A DNA stretch of 64,000 nucleotides from Syntrophobacterales bacterium (GTDB lineage Bacteria > Desulfobacterota > Syntrophia > Syntrophales > UBA5619): assembly GCA_019429105.1 (NCBI GenBank), contig JAHYJE010000007.1:26742-90741 (forward strand), written 5' to 3'. The notes beneath the pieces are model-generated. The model worked only from the letters and a program-made list of their open reading frames with translations, made no database searches and had not been told where the DNA came from. This document shows, piece by piece, positions 51,299-60,524 of the stretch (within the stretch, counting starts at the first letter, position 1; each line of letters starts with the position of its first letter). Made by a program: the position numbers and the translations under genes.

Positions 51299-52276
51299 AT
51301 GAAAAGAGCTATCGTTACGATGCTTTGCTTGGGATGCCTGATTGGTGTTTTTGCCGGACAGGGTGAAGCCCAGACCGTGATCAACATTGCTACGGTCACC
51401 AACCCGGCCTTTGTCCACAACTATGCGGCGAAGTGGTTTGAGGAAGAACTGGAGAAGGCCCTTCCTGGCAAGTACAAGGTTGTGCTCCATCACTCCGGGG
51501 CGCTGGGCTCGGAAACCCAGGTACTTCAGCAGATCCAATTGGGCACTACGCAAATGTCTGTCTGCACGACCGGTCCAGTCGAGACTTTTGTCCCCGAAAT
51601 CAAGGCCCTGGAGATGCCTTTTGTGTTTACATCCTATCAGGCCGCCGATAGCGCCCTGGACGGGCCAATCGGCAAATACCTCGCCGGACGGTTTGAAAAG
51701 GCGGGGTTTTTCCCGCTGCACTTTCTCGACAATGGCTTTCGCAATGTCACCAATTCCCGACGTCCGGTCAAAACACCCGCTGATTTGAAAGGGTTGAAAA
51801 TCCGCACGATGGAATCGCCGACCCATCTGGCCATCTGGAGGGCGATCGGGGCAAACCCGACGCCGATGGCCTGGCCGATCTTTACAGCCTTGCAGCAGGG
51901 GGTCATTGACGGACAGGAAAATCCCATTGCCGTTATCCACGCCGCGAAGCTGATCGAAGCCGGGCAGAAACATCTGACTATTACCCGCCATGTTTATTCG
52001 GCGCTGGTGTTTGTTGCGAACAAAAATTTCATGGACAATCTGCCGGCGGCTGACAGGAAAATCGTGATGGCCGCCGCCCGCACGGCAAGCCTGAAGGGGC
52101 GTGCCTTTATCCGCGACAATGAGGCCAAGCAGTTGGCCGAACTGAAGGCGGCCGGAATGCAGGTCGAGGAGAAACCGGATATCGCGGCCTTCCGCAAGGC
52201 AACAGCGCCGGTAATCGATGCAACGACCGGTGAGACGAAAAAACTTATCCAGGAAATACGTAAAATTTCAAGGTAG
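51299..52276 (+). CDS. TRAP transporter solute-binding protein (DctP family)
   Basis: 325 residues. Signal peptide (RAIVTMLCLGCLIGVFAG, cleavage near EAQ). Mature DctP fold with HHSGALGSETQVLQQIQLGTTQMSV, FRNVTNSRRPVKTPADLKGLKIRTMESP and the helical hinge. The arginine in KIRTMESP binds a carboxylate in the family. Ligand unknown. GGAGG lies 6-7 bp upstream of the ATG. First gene of a P-Q-M operon. Confidence 0.92.
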   Translation: MKRAIVTMLCLGCLIGVFAGQGEAQTVINIATVTNPAFVHNYAAKWFEEELEKALPGKYKVVLHHSGALGSETQVLQQIQLGTTQMSVCTTGPVETFVPEIKALEMPFVFTSYQAADSALDGPIGKYLAGRFEKAGFFPLHFLDNGFRNVTNSRRPVKTPADLKGLKIRTMESPTHLAIWRAIGANPTPMAWPIFTALQQGVIDGQENPIAVIHAAKLIEAGQKHLTITRHVYSALVFVANKNFMDNLPAADRKIVMAAARTASLKGRAFIRDNEAKQLAELKAAGMQVEEKPDIAAFRKATAPVIDATTGETKKLIQEIRKISR

Positions 52277-52282
52277 TTGGAT

Positions 52283-52768
52283 ATGGGTATTGCCGACTTC
52301 ATAAATGTAACCAGCCGGGCGCTCAACCGGGCAGTCGAGAGGGTGCTGATGCTGCTCGGCGTTGCCATCGGGGTGATTCTTTTTTGCCAGGTACTTTTTC
52401 GCTATTTGGGCGCCTCGCTGGGTTGGTCGGAGGAGGTAAGCCGGCATTTGCTGGTCGCCATTACCTTTTTGGGGGGGACCTCTGCTTATAAACACTCTAA
52501 TTTTATTGGTCTTTCCGGGATAGGCGGGTTGCTGGGGACGAAACTCCAGGGATTCATTGCCAGGGCGCTCCAGGCGCTGACGCTTACCTGCTTCGGCATC
52601 ATCGCCTGGTTCGGCATCGCCTGCACCCTTAATGCAAGTGCGCAGACCACATCCTCCCTGCAAATTCCGATGTCCATCCCGTTTGCCGTCATTCCCCTTG
52701 CCGCAATAATCCTGGTAATCCATGTGCTGGCCGATATGACCAACCCAGCCCGGCGGAGTCTCCCATGA
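52283..52768 (+). CDS. TRAP transporter small permease (DctQ family)
   Basis: 161 residues, four membrane spans. FCQVLFRYLGASLGWSEEVSRHL is the DctQ signature (W-E-E). The start ATG at 52283 is 6 bp after the dctP stop; a TTG at 52277 is an alternative. Overlaps dctM by 4 bp. Confidence 0.9.
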   Translation: MGIADFINVTSRALNRAVERVLMLLGVAIGVILFCQVLFRYLGASLGWSEEVSRHLLVAITFLGGTSAYKHSNFIGLSGIGGLLGTKLQGFIARALQALTLTCFGIIAWFGIACTLNASAQTTSSLQIPMSIPFAVIPLAAIILVIHVLADMTNPARRSLP

Positions 52769-54069
52769 TCGTTGCGCTGCTCTTTGCCCTGCTTTTTTTT
52801 CTCATCCTCATTGGGTTGCCGATAGCTCTGTCGATCGGAATTCCGGCGATCGCCATAATGCTGGCGCCGGGGGTATTCCCTCAAGGCGTCACTACCTCGG
52901 CGTTGGGACAAACCATTGTCCAGTTGCTCTTCTCCGGGGTGGATTCCTTTGATCTTCTGGCGATCCCGCTGTTTATGATGGCCGGCGCCATCATGGAAAA
53001 AGGCGGCATTTCAAGGCAACTGATTGATTTTTCCGATAGCCTTGTTGGGTGGGTGCCCGGCGGGCTTGCGTGCGCCTGCATTGTCGCCTCCATGTTTTTT
53101 GCCGGCATTTCCGGTTCCGCGGCTGCCGATACGGCGGCTATCGGCGCGGTTATTATCCCGGCAATGATCAAGCAGGGCTACCCCCCCGCGCTTGCCGGCG
53201 CAGTGGTCGCTGCGGGCGGTTCCATCGGGGTGATCATCCCCCCCTCCATTCCGATGGTTATCTACGGATTTCTAACCAATGAGTCGATTGCCAAACTCTT
53301 TGCCGGCGGTCTGATCGTGGGAATGCTTTTCGGCCTGTCGTTTATGGCGGTGATAATCTGGCTCTCCCTGCGACACCATTACGGGAACTGGCGGCCCTTT
53401 TCCCTCCGCGGGGTCTGGAAAAGCTTCAGAGAGGCAAAATGGGCGCTGGGCGCCCCGGTGATTGTCCTCGGGGGAATACTTGCCGGCGTCGTCACCGTTA
53501 CTGAAGCGGCAGCGCTTGCCTTGTTCTATGCCCTGCTTGTCAGCCTGACTTTCAATCGGGATATGAAATGGCGGGATTTGCCGCCGCTGATTGTGCGCTC
53601 GCAGATCACGGCGGCGACAATCCTCTTTATCATTTCCATGGCCAAGGTCTTTACGTGGCTTGTCGCTATGCAGCAGACAAGCCAACATCTCGGCGCCGCA
53701 ATCCTCGGGATGGGGCTGCCGCCGTGGGGGGCGTTAATACTGGTAATGGCAGGGCTGCTTCTGGTAGGTTGCGTTGTGGAAACGACGGCCGCGCTGATCC
53801 TGCTGGTTCCTGTACTTGCCCCCCTCATTGCGCAGCTGGGGATCGATCCTGTACAATTCGGGGTGCTGGCGGTAGTCAATCTGGCGATAGGAATGCTTAC
53901 TCCGCCGGTAGGAATTTGTCTTTTTGTAAGTTGCGGAATCTCCGGAGTTTCCCTGGGGGACATCTCGCGGGCGGCAGCGCCCTTTATATTTGCCGCCTTA
54001 ACGGTGCTGCTGATTGCCGGCGCGTGGCCCCCCCTGACTGTCTGGCTGCCCTCACTGCTTTACAGGTAG
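52765..54069 (+). CDS. TRAP transporter large permease (DctM family)
   Basis: 434 residues, about 12 membrane spans. GISGSAAADTAAIGAVIIPAM is the signature loop of DctM, and GSIGVIIPPSIPMVIYGF and the second-half LTPPVGICLFV are conserved. Sodium- or proton-driven uptake of a periplasmic binding-protein-delivered organic acid. Ends 9 bp before the convergent dehydratase gene. Confidence 0.93.
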   Translation: MIVALLFALLFFLILIGLPIALSIGIPAIAIMLAPGVFPQGVTTSALGQTIVQLLFSGVDSFDLLAIPLFMMAGAIMEKGGISRQLIDFSDSLVGWVPGGLACACIVASMFFAGISGSAAADTAAIGAVIIPAMIKQGYPPALAGAVVAAGGSIGVIIPPSIPMVIYGFLTNESIAKLFAGGLIVGMLFGLSFMAVIIWLSLRHHYGNWRPFSLRGVWKSFREAKWALGAPVIVLGGILAGVVTVTEAAALALFYALLVSLTFNRDMKWRDLPPLIVRSQITAATILFIISMAKVFTWLVAMQQTSQHLGAAILGMGLPPWGALILVMAGLLLVGCVVETTAALILLVPVLAPLIAQLGIDPVQFGVLAVVNLAIGMLTPPVGICLFVSCGISGVSLGDISRAAAPFIFAALTVLLIAGAWPPLTVWLPSLLYR

Positions 54070-54078
54070 CTGAAAACT

Positions 54079-55311
54079 TTATTTCTTTCCTTGTAAAACC
54101 TCGATGAAGGCCTCGATCCGCGTTTCCACCTGGCTCTCGGAAAAACTCCTCTCATCCACCATGTCCGCCTCGATCATCAGCGTGGGAATACCCATTTTCT
54201 CGCCTACGATCCTCTGGATATCGTACTGGCCGAAGGAGTAGGGCTTGCAGCTCCGGTTGGAGTGCATGACGATTCCATCGACATTGTATTTTTCGGCCAT
54301 CGCGATTACCTGCTCCGCCATCTGATCGACGCCGATATTCAGGTAGATCCGGCTGTAGCCTTCGGCCATTGTCTCAATAAAATCGTCTTCTTTTATATAC
54401 TTCATCGAGCCGCACCAGGCGGTGGTGTAGGTATCGGCGACCAGACACGCGCCGGCAGAGGCGAATTTTTCAGAAAGCCATTTCATCCGGTACCAGATCG
54501 GGAGGTTGTCCCAGAGGAGACGGTATTTTTCTTCGGCTACCGCGCCGATCTGCTGCGCTACTCGCTCCTGCATCTCCTCGAGCAGGATTTTGTAGTAATC
54601 TACCGTCTGCCTTGTTCCCCGAAGCGTTACGATCAGGGCCAGATGAAAAAAGGCGTCAAAGGCGCTCAGCGGCGACGGACGATTCACCGCCATATCGAGC
54701 ACGGCCTGCCAGAGGCGCTGTCCCTCCAGGGAGAGCTTCCCCACCTCCTGCATCCGGTCGTAATCGAATCTCTTGCCGGTCGCATTTTCCAGAAACTCTA
54801 TATATTCAAGTATCTGACTTTTTACATATTTCTTTGCTTCAGCGGAAAAATCGACATGGGTAAAGGGGGTATCGAGGATAAACAGCGGAATATTGAAATA
54901 GCGGGCCTGCACCTCATACCACTTCAGAACCGTGCCGCAGATGTTGTTGCAGCAGACCAGCATATCCGGTTCCGGGAGTCCGCCGATCGGGCCGCCGTTG
55001 ATCGGGGCGCAGCCGATATCGGAACGGGCGTAGGAACACAGATCGCTTGAATAGCCCATCTCCTCCGCCTTCCGGCAGAGCTCGACGCCCATCTTCGAGG
55101 CCCCGATCATCGCCCCGTGGTTCTCCGGATAAACCGGAATGATGTCCATCGCAATCAGCGGCTCCACCGGGCCGCCGCTCGTTATCCAGGCGACCTTCTT
55201 GCCGGTCTGTCCGGCGGTTTTTGCGTCGATGTAGTAGGAGGTCATGATCTCCTTCATCTTCGCCGCCGCCTTGATCTTTCTTCTCTCTTTGCCCTCGTCT
55301 TGCTCCGCCAC
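54079..55311 (-). CDS. 2-hydroxyacyl-CoA dehydratase / benzoyl-CoA reductase family subunit (BcrB/HgdB-like)
   Basis: 410 residues, Pfam HGD-D family. Conserved parts: YPENHGAMIGASKM, ELCRKAEEMGYSSDLCSYARSDIG, LVCCNNICGT, and HSNRSCKPYSFGQYDIQR (near residue 345) with cluster-ligating cysteines. In partners of this type a [4Fe-4S] cluster performs radical dehydration of 2-hydroxyacyl-CoA or reductive dearomatisation. Forms the second gene of a two-gene minus-strand unit (13 bp after its partner). The ATP-dependent activator (HgdC/BadF-like) is missing from the window. Confidence 0.85.
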   Translation of the reverse strand: MAEQDEGKERRKIKAAAKMKEIMTSYYIDAKTAGQTGKKVAWITSGGPVEPLIAMDIIPVYPENHGAMIGASKMGVELCRKAEEMGYSSDLCSYARSDIGCAPINGGPIGGLPEPDMLVCCNNICGTVLKWYEVQARYFNIPLFILDTPFTHVDFSAEAKKYVKSQILEYIEFLENATGKRFDYDRMQEVGKLSLEGQRLWQAVLDMAVNRPSPLSAFDAFFHLALIVTLRGTRQTVDYYKILLEEMQERVAQQIGAVAEEKYRLLWDNLPIWYRMKWLSEKFASAGACLVADTYTTAWCGSMKYIKEDDFIETMAEGYSRIYLNIGVDQMAEQVIAMAEKYNVDGIVMHSNRSCKPYSFGQYDIQRIVGEKMGIPTLMIEADMVDERSFSESQVETRIEAFIEVLQGKK

Positions 55312-55324
55312 TTCGTCTCTCCCG

Positions 55325-56455
55325 CTAAATCATCTCGATGAACGCCTCAACCCTTGTTTGCAATTGCCCGCCCGCTTGAAGCGGGTCGTCCACCTCGAGC
55401 ATCAAACTGGGAATGCCTGCTTTTTCCAATACTTGTTGCAGATATGGATAATCGAAGGCATGGGGATCGCAGAATTTCAGAAAAAAGAAAATCACCCCCT
55501 GCGCCCGTTTTTCCACAACCATCTCCACCAGACGCTCCCCCCGATCAGCTATTCCCGCATGCTTTGCCGGGCAGACAATTCTCTTCATGTACCTGTCGGC
55601 GATCGCCATGAGCGGATCCGGATTGTCCTCATCGACAGGACCGTTAAAATAGCGGAACCCGGTACAGAGGTTGTCGCCTGCAATAGCGCCGCCGGCTTCC
55701 TCAATGATATTGTATATATCAGGATAATTGCATACGCCCCCTTCCAGAAAAATCCGCTTTGGCAAGGGGGCGCCGGCGTCGGGGGCCTCACGGCTGTCAG
55801 AGGATAGTTGAACCACGGCATCCTCAACAAGGTCCGCAAGCCGTTTTTTGTCCATAATCATCGCCGCACGGTTAAGTATATATAATTCTTCTCCATTTAT
55901 AATTGAGGGATTCTTGTTGATCAGCTCGTAGATTCTGGTGAACGACTTGCGGATCCGGTTCATGGCGCTGATCGCTTTGCGCAGGTCGCTATCGGCAATC
56001 TCCACTCCGAGCTTTGCCCCCAAATCTTTCCTGAAGATCTCCAAAACATCCCGGAAATAGCTGCGGGCGCTTTCGGTATTCAGTTTCGCCGGCAGAATCA
56101 AATCCAAATGAAAAAAACCGTCCTTGTTGATCCGGCAGATATCCGAGAGCCGCTGCATTGTGTCGCAAGTATGCGCAAAAACAATCCCTTCCAAAAAATC
56201 AAGCCTTCCGGACAGTGCATCTTCCAACACTCCCCTGGCCAGAGAACAACAATAGGACTGAAGATGGGCGTCGGCCAGGCGCGCCTTCTGTCCGGAGCCG
56301 AAAAGACGAAACGGGTGAGCCCCTGTGGCGATGATTATTTCTTCCGGCGTATATGAGCATAAAGTGCCGACAATCTTCTTTTCAGCTTTCAGCGTTTCGG
56401 CATAACCATAGGGGTCTTTTGCAATAAGCAGAAGCTCTTCGCTTAGCTTCATCAA
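55325..56455 (-). CDS. 2-hydroxyacyl-CoA dehydratase / benzoyl-CoA reductase family subunit (BcrC/HgdA-like)
   Basis: 376 residues. Same superfamily as its partner. IVFAHTCDTMQRLSDICR (around 111-127), RIFLEGGVCNYPD and FLKFCDPHAFDYPYLQQVLE carry the cysteines expected of cluster ligands. With the partner it would form the heterodimer that awaits electrons from an activator. Substrate could be an aromatic or aliphatic acyl-CoA; the length (shorter than BcrC-type) does not decide. Confidence 0.83.
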   Translation of the reverse strand: MMKLSEELLLIAKDPYGYAETLKAEKKIVGTLCSYTPEEIIIATGAHPFRLFGSGQKARLADAHLQSYCCSLARGVLEDALSGRLDFLEGIVFAHTCDTMQRLSDICRINKDGFFHLDLILPAKLNTESARSYFRDVLEIFRKDLGAKLGVEIADSDLRKAISAMNRIRKSFTRIYELINKNPSIINGEELYILNRAAMIMDKKRLADLVEDAVVQLSSDSREAPDAGAPLPKRIFLEGGVCNYPDIYNIIEEAGGAIAGDNLCTGFRYFNGPVDEDNPDPLMAIADRYMKRIVCPAKHAGIADRGERLVEMVVEKRAQGVIFFFLKFCDPHAFDYPYLQQVLEKAGIPSLMLEVDDPLQAGGQLQTRVEAFIEMI

Positions 56456-56586
56456 TGCCTCCTTCAGAGCCTAATAACATTTCACCGCGCTGCGGCCTGG
56501 ACATCGGTTATCTACACTAAATCGGCTATTTGAATTGCGCCGCGTTGCGGCTCGTTCATTGGCTGCTGACATTGCCCCGGCTGGTT

Positions 56587-57342
56587 TTACATTTTTGTAA
56601 GAATTTCGACGCCCTGTTCGGTAACAAGCACGGTATGCTCAAACTGGGCGCTCAGACTGCCGTCTTTTGTCGTCACCGTCCAGCCGTCCTCCCGTGAGGT
56701 GACAACCTCGTAAGATTTCCCCATATTGATCATCGGCTCGACGGTAAAGGTCATCCCCTGCCGCAGCCGCACCGCATCTTCCTTGGTGTAGTGATGATGC
56801 ACATAGGGCTCTTCGTGAAAATCCCTGCCAATCCCATGACCGCCATAATCGCGAACGATGCTGTAGCCGAACTTGGAGATATATTTTTCAATCGCCCGGC
56901 CGACCTCGTAGAGAAACTTCCCGGGCTTGATCTCGTCTATTCCCCGATACATGGCATTCTCCGTGCGGGAAACAAGATTTTTCGCCTCTTCCCCTCCGTC
57001 GCCGACCACATAGGTTCGTGAAGAGTCCCCGAAATAGCCGTCGAGAATGACGGTAACATCGACATTAACGATATCCCCATTCTTAAGTATTTCTTTTTCC
57101 GAGGGAATTCCATGACAGACCACATTGTTCACCGAGGTGCAGATGCTCTTCGGGAAACCATGATAATTCAGCGGCGCGGAAATCGCCCCGTGCTTTTGCG
57201 TATATTCCTGGCAAAGATCATTCAGAAATAACGTGCTTACTCCTTCTTTAACAGATGGTTCTATATACTTGAGGAGCTGTGCGGCCAGCTTTCCGGCCTT
57301 TCGCATTTTTTCGATATCATCCTTGTTTTTAATAATAATCAT
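56587..57342 (-). CDS. map: Type I methionine aminopeptidase
   Basis: 251 residues. Removes the initiator Met. Metal ligands are visible in VDVTVILDGYFGDSSRTYV (two Asp), GHGIGRDFHEEPYVHHH (His), TVEPMINMG (Glu) and QFEHTVLVTEQGVEIL (Glu). The substrate histidine is in VCHGIPSEKE. No zinc-finger extension. Confidence 0.95.
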   Translation of the reverse strand: MIIIKNKDDIEKMRKAGKLAAQLLKYIEPSVKEGVSTLFLNDLCQEYTQKHGAISAPLNYHGFPKSICTSVNNVVCHGIPSEKEILKNGDIVNVDVTVILDGYFGDSSRTYVVGDGGEEAKNLVSRTENAMYRGIDEIKPGKFLYEVGRAIEKYISKFGYSIVRDYGGHGIGRDFHEEPYVHHHYTKEDAVRLRQGMTFTVEPMINMGKSYEVVTSREDGWTVTTKDGSLSAQFEHTVLVTEQGVEILTKM

Positions 57343-57532
57343 AAGCCCGCTCTTGATCAGATCGTTGAAAGTGCATGCATGTTACTGTTTATTAAGTATT
57401 TTCTGTAAAAACAGTTAGGACTGTTGCGACCTCCCGCCCTGCCGTTCTGGTAAACCATTTCCCGGAATATTAGTCAAGCCGTTTTAGCGGCAAGGTCGGC
57501 GAGAAGGTCTTGACTGCGTGACTGTTTTTTCA

Positions 57533-57561
57533 TTGACAGACAATCTCGATTTACCTATAGT
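57533..57561 (+). promoter_or_regulatory. Promoter of the Mla-type operon
   Basis: TTGACA (57533-57538), 17-bp spacer, TATAGT (57556-57561), 64 bp before the first gene; near-consensus. Confidence 0.8.
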
Positions 57562-57624
57562 TGGCAGCGAAGCGCTTTAATTGTCAGGAAACATTCCCGT
57601 TTACTGCCCAATCATCCGGCTGCC

Positions 57625-58773
57625 ATGAAAAACCGTCAGAAACAGCAGGCTCCACATCAAATATCGCATCTCCTTGCCGAATCCCGGCTCGTCATCCATT
57701 TGTCGGGTGAATTCGGACTCAAGACCCTGCCTGTCTTTTCCAGTGAGATAAACAATCTGCTGGAAAATGCAGAAACCATTCAGGAAATAGAATTAGATTT
57801 TTCCCGCGTCTCCTATTTCGACAGTGCCGCCGCCCTGGCCATTTTGACCATCAGGCAATCCTGCGCGGCAAGGGGCTTCGCTGTTCAACTCGTCAATTTC
57901 CCTGAAAAAATAGAAAGAATTTTCGGCGTAATTGACCAGAACGTCCTGACCAAACCCCCACTGAAGACAACGGTAAGACGCGAAGGAGCGATCACCCGGA
58001 TCGGTGGGGATTTTCTCGAATTTGTACACGATACGCAGGAATTTATTACATTTTTTGGCGCACTGCTGGTTGCCGTGGCTAATGCCGTTTTTCATCCCCG
58101 CTCGGTACGCGCCAAAGACGTCCTGTTTTATATGACGCAGGCCGGCGTCAACGGTCTGCCGATTGTCGGTTTGATCAACCTGCTGATCGGGCTCATCATT
58201 GCTTTCATGTCTTTCCTGCAACTGCGCCTGTTCGGCGCCAATGTTTACGTCCCGGCGCTTGTCAGTTTCGCGATGGTCAAGGAGCTGGGGCCGATCATGA
58301 CGGCGATCCTGGTGGCTGGTCGTTCCGGCTCCGCGTTTGCCGCCGAAATCGGGACAATGGTCGTCAATGAAGAGGTGGACGCACTGAAAACAATGGGTTT
58401 CGATCCAGTGGCATTCCTGGCCGTTCCGAAAGTTTTCGCCTTGCTGATCGCGGTCCCCATCCTGACCCTGTACGCCGATCTGTTCGGCGTCATCGGCGGC
58501 TTGACCGTCGGCGTAATCGGCCTTGACATGTCGTTTAATACGTATATTACACAATCACTGAATGCCGTCGGCGTTTTTGACGTCGTTGCCAGCCTGATCA
58601 AGGCGGCGGTTTTCGCGGCGCTCATTGCCGGAATTGGCTGCCAGCGGGGGTTTCTGGCCCGTTCCGGAGCGCAGGATGTCGGCAAGTCCACAACATCCGC
58701 GGTCGTAGCCGCCATCTTTATGATCGTAGTCGCTGATTCCTTTTTTGCCATTGTGCTGTACTATCTAAGATAA
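57625..58773 (+). CDS. MlaE-type ABC permease with N-terminal STAS domain
   Basis: 382 residues. Residues 12-115 form a STAS domain (IELDFSRVSYFDSAAALAIL), equivalent to MlaB in E. coli but fused. From about 130, the MlaE permease: FVHDTQEFITFFGALLV, LINLLIGLIIAFMSFLQ, VKELGPIMTAILVAGRSGSAFAAEIGTM and VNEEVDALKTMG. Inner-membrane lipid transport to or from the outer membrane. First gene of a four-gene operon. Confidence 0.92.
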   Translation: MKNRQKQQAPHQISHLLAESRLVIHLSGEFGLKTLPVFSSEINNLLENAETIQEIELDFSRVSYFDSAAALAILTIRQSCAARGFAVQLVNFPEKIERIFGVIDQNVLTKPPLKTTVRREGAITRIGGDFLEFVHDTQEFITFFGALLVAVANAVFHPRSVRAKDVLFYMTQAGVNGLPIVGLINLLIGLIIAFMSFLQLRLFGANVYVPALVSFAMVKELGPIMTAILVAGRSGSAFAAEIGTMVVNEEVDALKTMGFDPVAFLAVPKVFALLIAVPILTLYADLFGVIGGLTVGVIGLDMSFNTYITQSLNAVGVFDVVASLIKAAVFAALIAGIGCQRGFLARSGAQDVGKSTTSAVVAAIFMIVVADSFFAIVLYYLR

Positions 58774-58794
58774 TTGTTTGCGGAAGGAGCCGCC

Positions 58795-59589
58795 TTGTTC
58801 GCTATGGAAAACAGCTCAATAATTACGGTGGAAAATCTGACCGCCCGGTTCGGCGACAACATCGTCTTTGCTGACGTCAGCTTTCAGGTAAAAAAAGGAG
58901 AAGTACTTGTTATTGCAGGAGAAAGTGGCTGCGGTAAATCCACGCTGCTGAAAATAATGATCGGACTGCACAGGCCCGCCTCGGGAAGGGTTCTGTTTCG
59001 GGGTGAGGACATCAGGGGCGCGGATGAGCAGGAATTAAACCTATACCGGCGCAGTATCGGTGTCCTTTTCCAATCTTCCGCCCTGTTCAGCTCCATGACG
59101 CTCAGCGAAAATATCGCCCTGCCGCTCCGGGAATACACCGATCTCGACGACGGGACCATTGACCTGCTGGTCAAAATGAAACTGGGGATGGTAAATCTGG
59201 CCGGATACGAAAATCACTATCCGGCGGAACTGTCGGGGGGGATGAAAAAACGGGCCGGCATCGCCAGGGCAATGGCGCTTGACCCAACTGTACTTTTTTT
59301 TGACGAACTGTCGGCGGGGCTGGACCCGGTTACCGCTGCCGAACTCGATAATCTGATTATCAAAACCAATGAAGCGCTGGGGACGACAATGGTTATCGTC
59401 ACCCACGAATTGGAATCCATCTTCAAAATTTCCCATCGCATCATCATGTTGAGCAAGGCGGCGGGAGGCATCATCGCAGAGGGGAGTCCCGCCGACATGA
59501 AGGAACACTCGACAGACCCCCTGGTTCGTAATTTCTTTTGGAGGCAGGCGCCCGGGGCGTTGCTTCAGGAGAGTTCTTATGGCCAGTAA
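58795..59589 (+). CDS. MlaF-type ABC ATPase
   Basis: 264 residues from TTG at 58795, chosen because GGAAGGAG lies 5-6 bp upstream; ATG at 58804 (MENSS) is the alternative. Walker A GESGCGKSTLLK, Q-loop LFQSSALFSSMT, signature LSGGMKKRAGIARA, Walker B VLFFDELSAGLDP, His-loop VTHELESI. Powers the MlaE permease. Its 3' end overlaps the MCE gene by 11 bp. Confidence 0.93.
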   Translation: MFAMENSSIITVENLTARFGDNIVFADVSFQVKKGEVLVIAGESGCGKSTLLKIMIGLHRPASGRVLFRGEDIRGADEQELNLYRRSIGVLFQSSALFSSMTLSENIALPLREYTDLDDGTIDLLVKMKLGMVNLAGYENHYPAELSGGMKKRAGIARAMALDPTVLFFDELSAGLDPVTAAELDNLIIKTNEALGTTMVIVTHELESIFKISHRIIMLSKAAGGIIAEGSPADMKEHSTDPLVRNFFWRQAPGALLQESSYGQ

Positions 59590-60511
59590 GAATAAAAAAT
59601 TCATCACCGGGCTTTTCGTTCTGAGCGGTTTATTGATCGGCGCAATTGCCATCATCTGGCTCGGCGCGTCGGATATGTTCCTGAAGGGGGCGCTTTACAA
59701 CGTTTATTTTGACGAATCGGTACAGGGGCTGCAGGTGGATTCGACGGTCAAATACCGGGGCGTGGAAATCGGCAAGGTCAAAAGCATAAAAGTCGCGCCC
59801 GACAACATGCTGATTGAAGTCGTCATGAAGATCGATCTGTCCAGCGATTTACAGAAAAACACCTATGCCCAGTTGCGAACGGCCGGCATTACCGGAATCG
59901 TCTTCATTGAACTGGATCGGATCAGCCCGGAGATCGTTGTTAACTTCCGGAATGTTCCCTTCGTTTCCGACCATCCCGTCATCCCGTCGCGCCGCTCGGA
60001 AACCAGCCGGTTTTTGTCCGATGCCAACACCATCCTGCAAAATATTAAAGCTATTGATTTTAAAGGTGTATCTGAACAAATCAAGGATTCCGCCCGTTCG
60101 CTTGAGGTTTTCATGACCGACAAGCGTCTGACCAGAATAATCGCCAATCTGGAATCCGCCTCCCTCATCCTTGACCGCTCCGCCGCCAGGATAAAAGAAA
60201 AAATTGACGCATTCGAGACGGAAAGCGTCCGGAGAGATATCGCCGCCACCCTTGCCGAAACGCGCGTTCTGATCAAAAGCGCCAGGCAGGAGATCGAAGC
60301 AATGCAGCTTCCCCGGCAGGCGGCAATAGCGGGCGAGGCTATCGAGGCGATAGATAAGAGCTCAAGGGCGATCGCCCTGAAGCTGCAGGATTCGTCAGAA
60401 AACCTGCGGACGGCCTCCGAATCCCTGAAGGGTCTCGCGGAGAGCCTGAAAAACAACCCCTCGGAGCTGATTTTCGGCCGCCCGGGGCCGCCGCGAAAGC
60501 CGCTGGAATAA
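59579..60511 (+). CDS. MlaD-type MCE-domain protein
   Basis: 310 residues. One N-terminal membrane anchor (FITGLFVLSGLLIGAIAIIWL) and a single MCE domain (about 40-115; FDESVQGLQVDSTVKYRGVEIGKV, LRTAGITGIVFIEL), then a long helical tail (KDSARSLEVFM to the end) that in relatives forms a tube or coiled coil in the periplasm. Phospholipid shuttling between membranes. Confidence 0.9.
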   Translation: MASKNKKFITGLFVLSGLLIGAIAIIWLGASDMFLKGALYNVYFDESVQGLQVDSTVKYRGVEIGKVKSIKVAPDNMLIEVVMKIDLSSDLQKNTYAQLRTAGITGIVFIELDRISPEIVVNFRNVPFVSDHPVIPSRRSETSRFLSDANTILQNIKAIDFKGVSEQIKDSARSLEVFMTDKRLTRIIANLESASLILDRSAARIKEKIDAFETESVRRDIAATLAETRVLIKSARQEIEAMQLPRQAAIAGEAIEAIDKSSRAIALKLQDSSENLRTASESLKGLAESLKNNPSELIFGRPGPPRKPLE

Positions 60512-60524
60512 AGGAGGAGATGCA

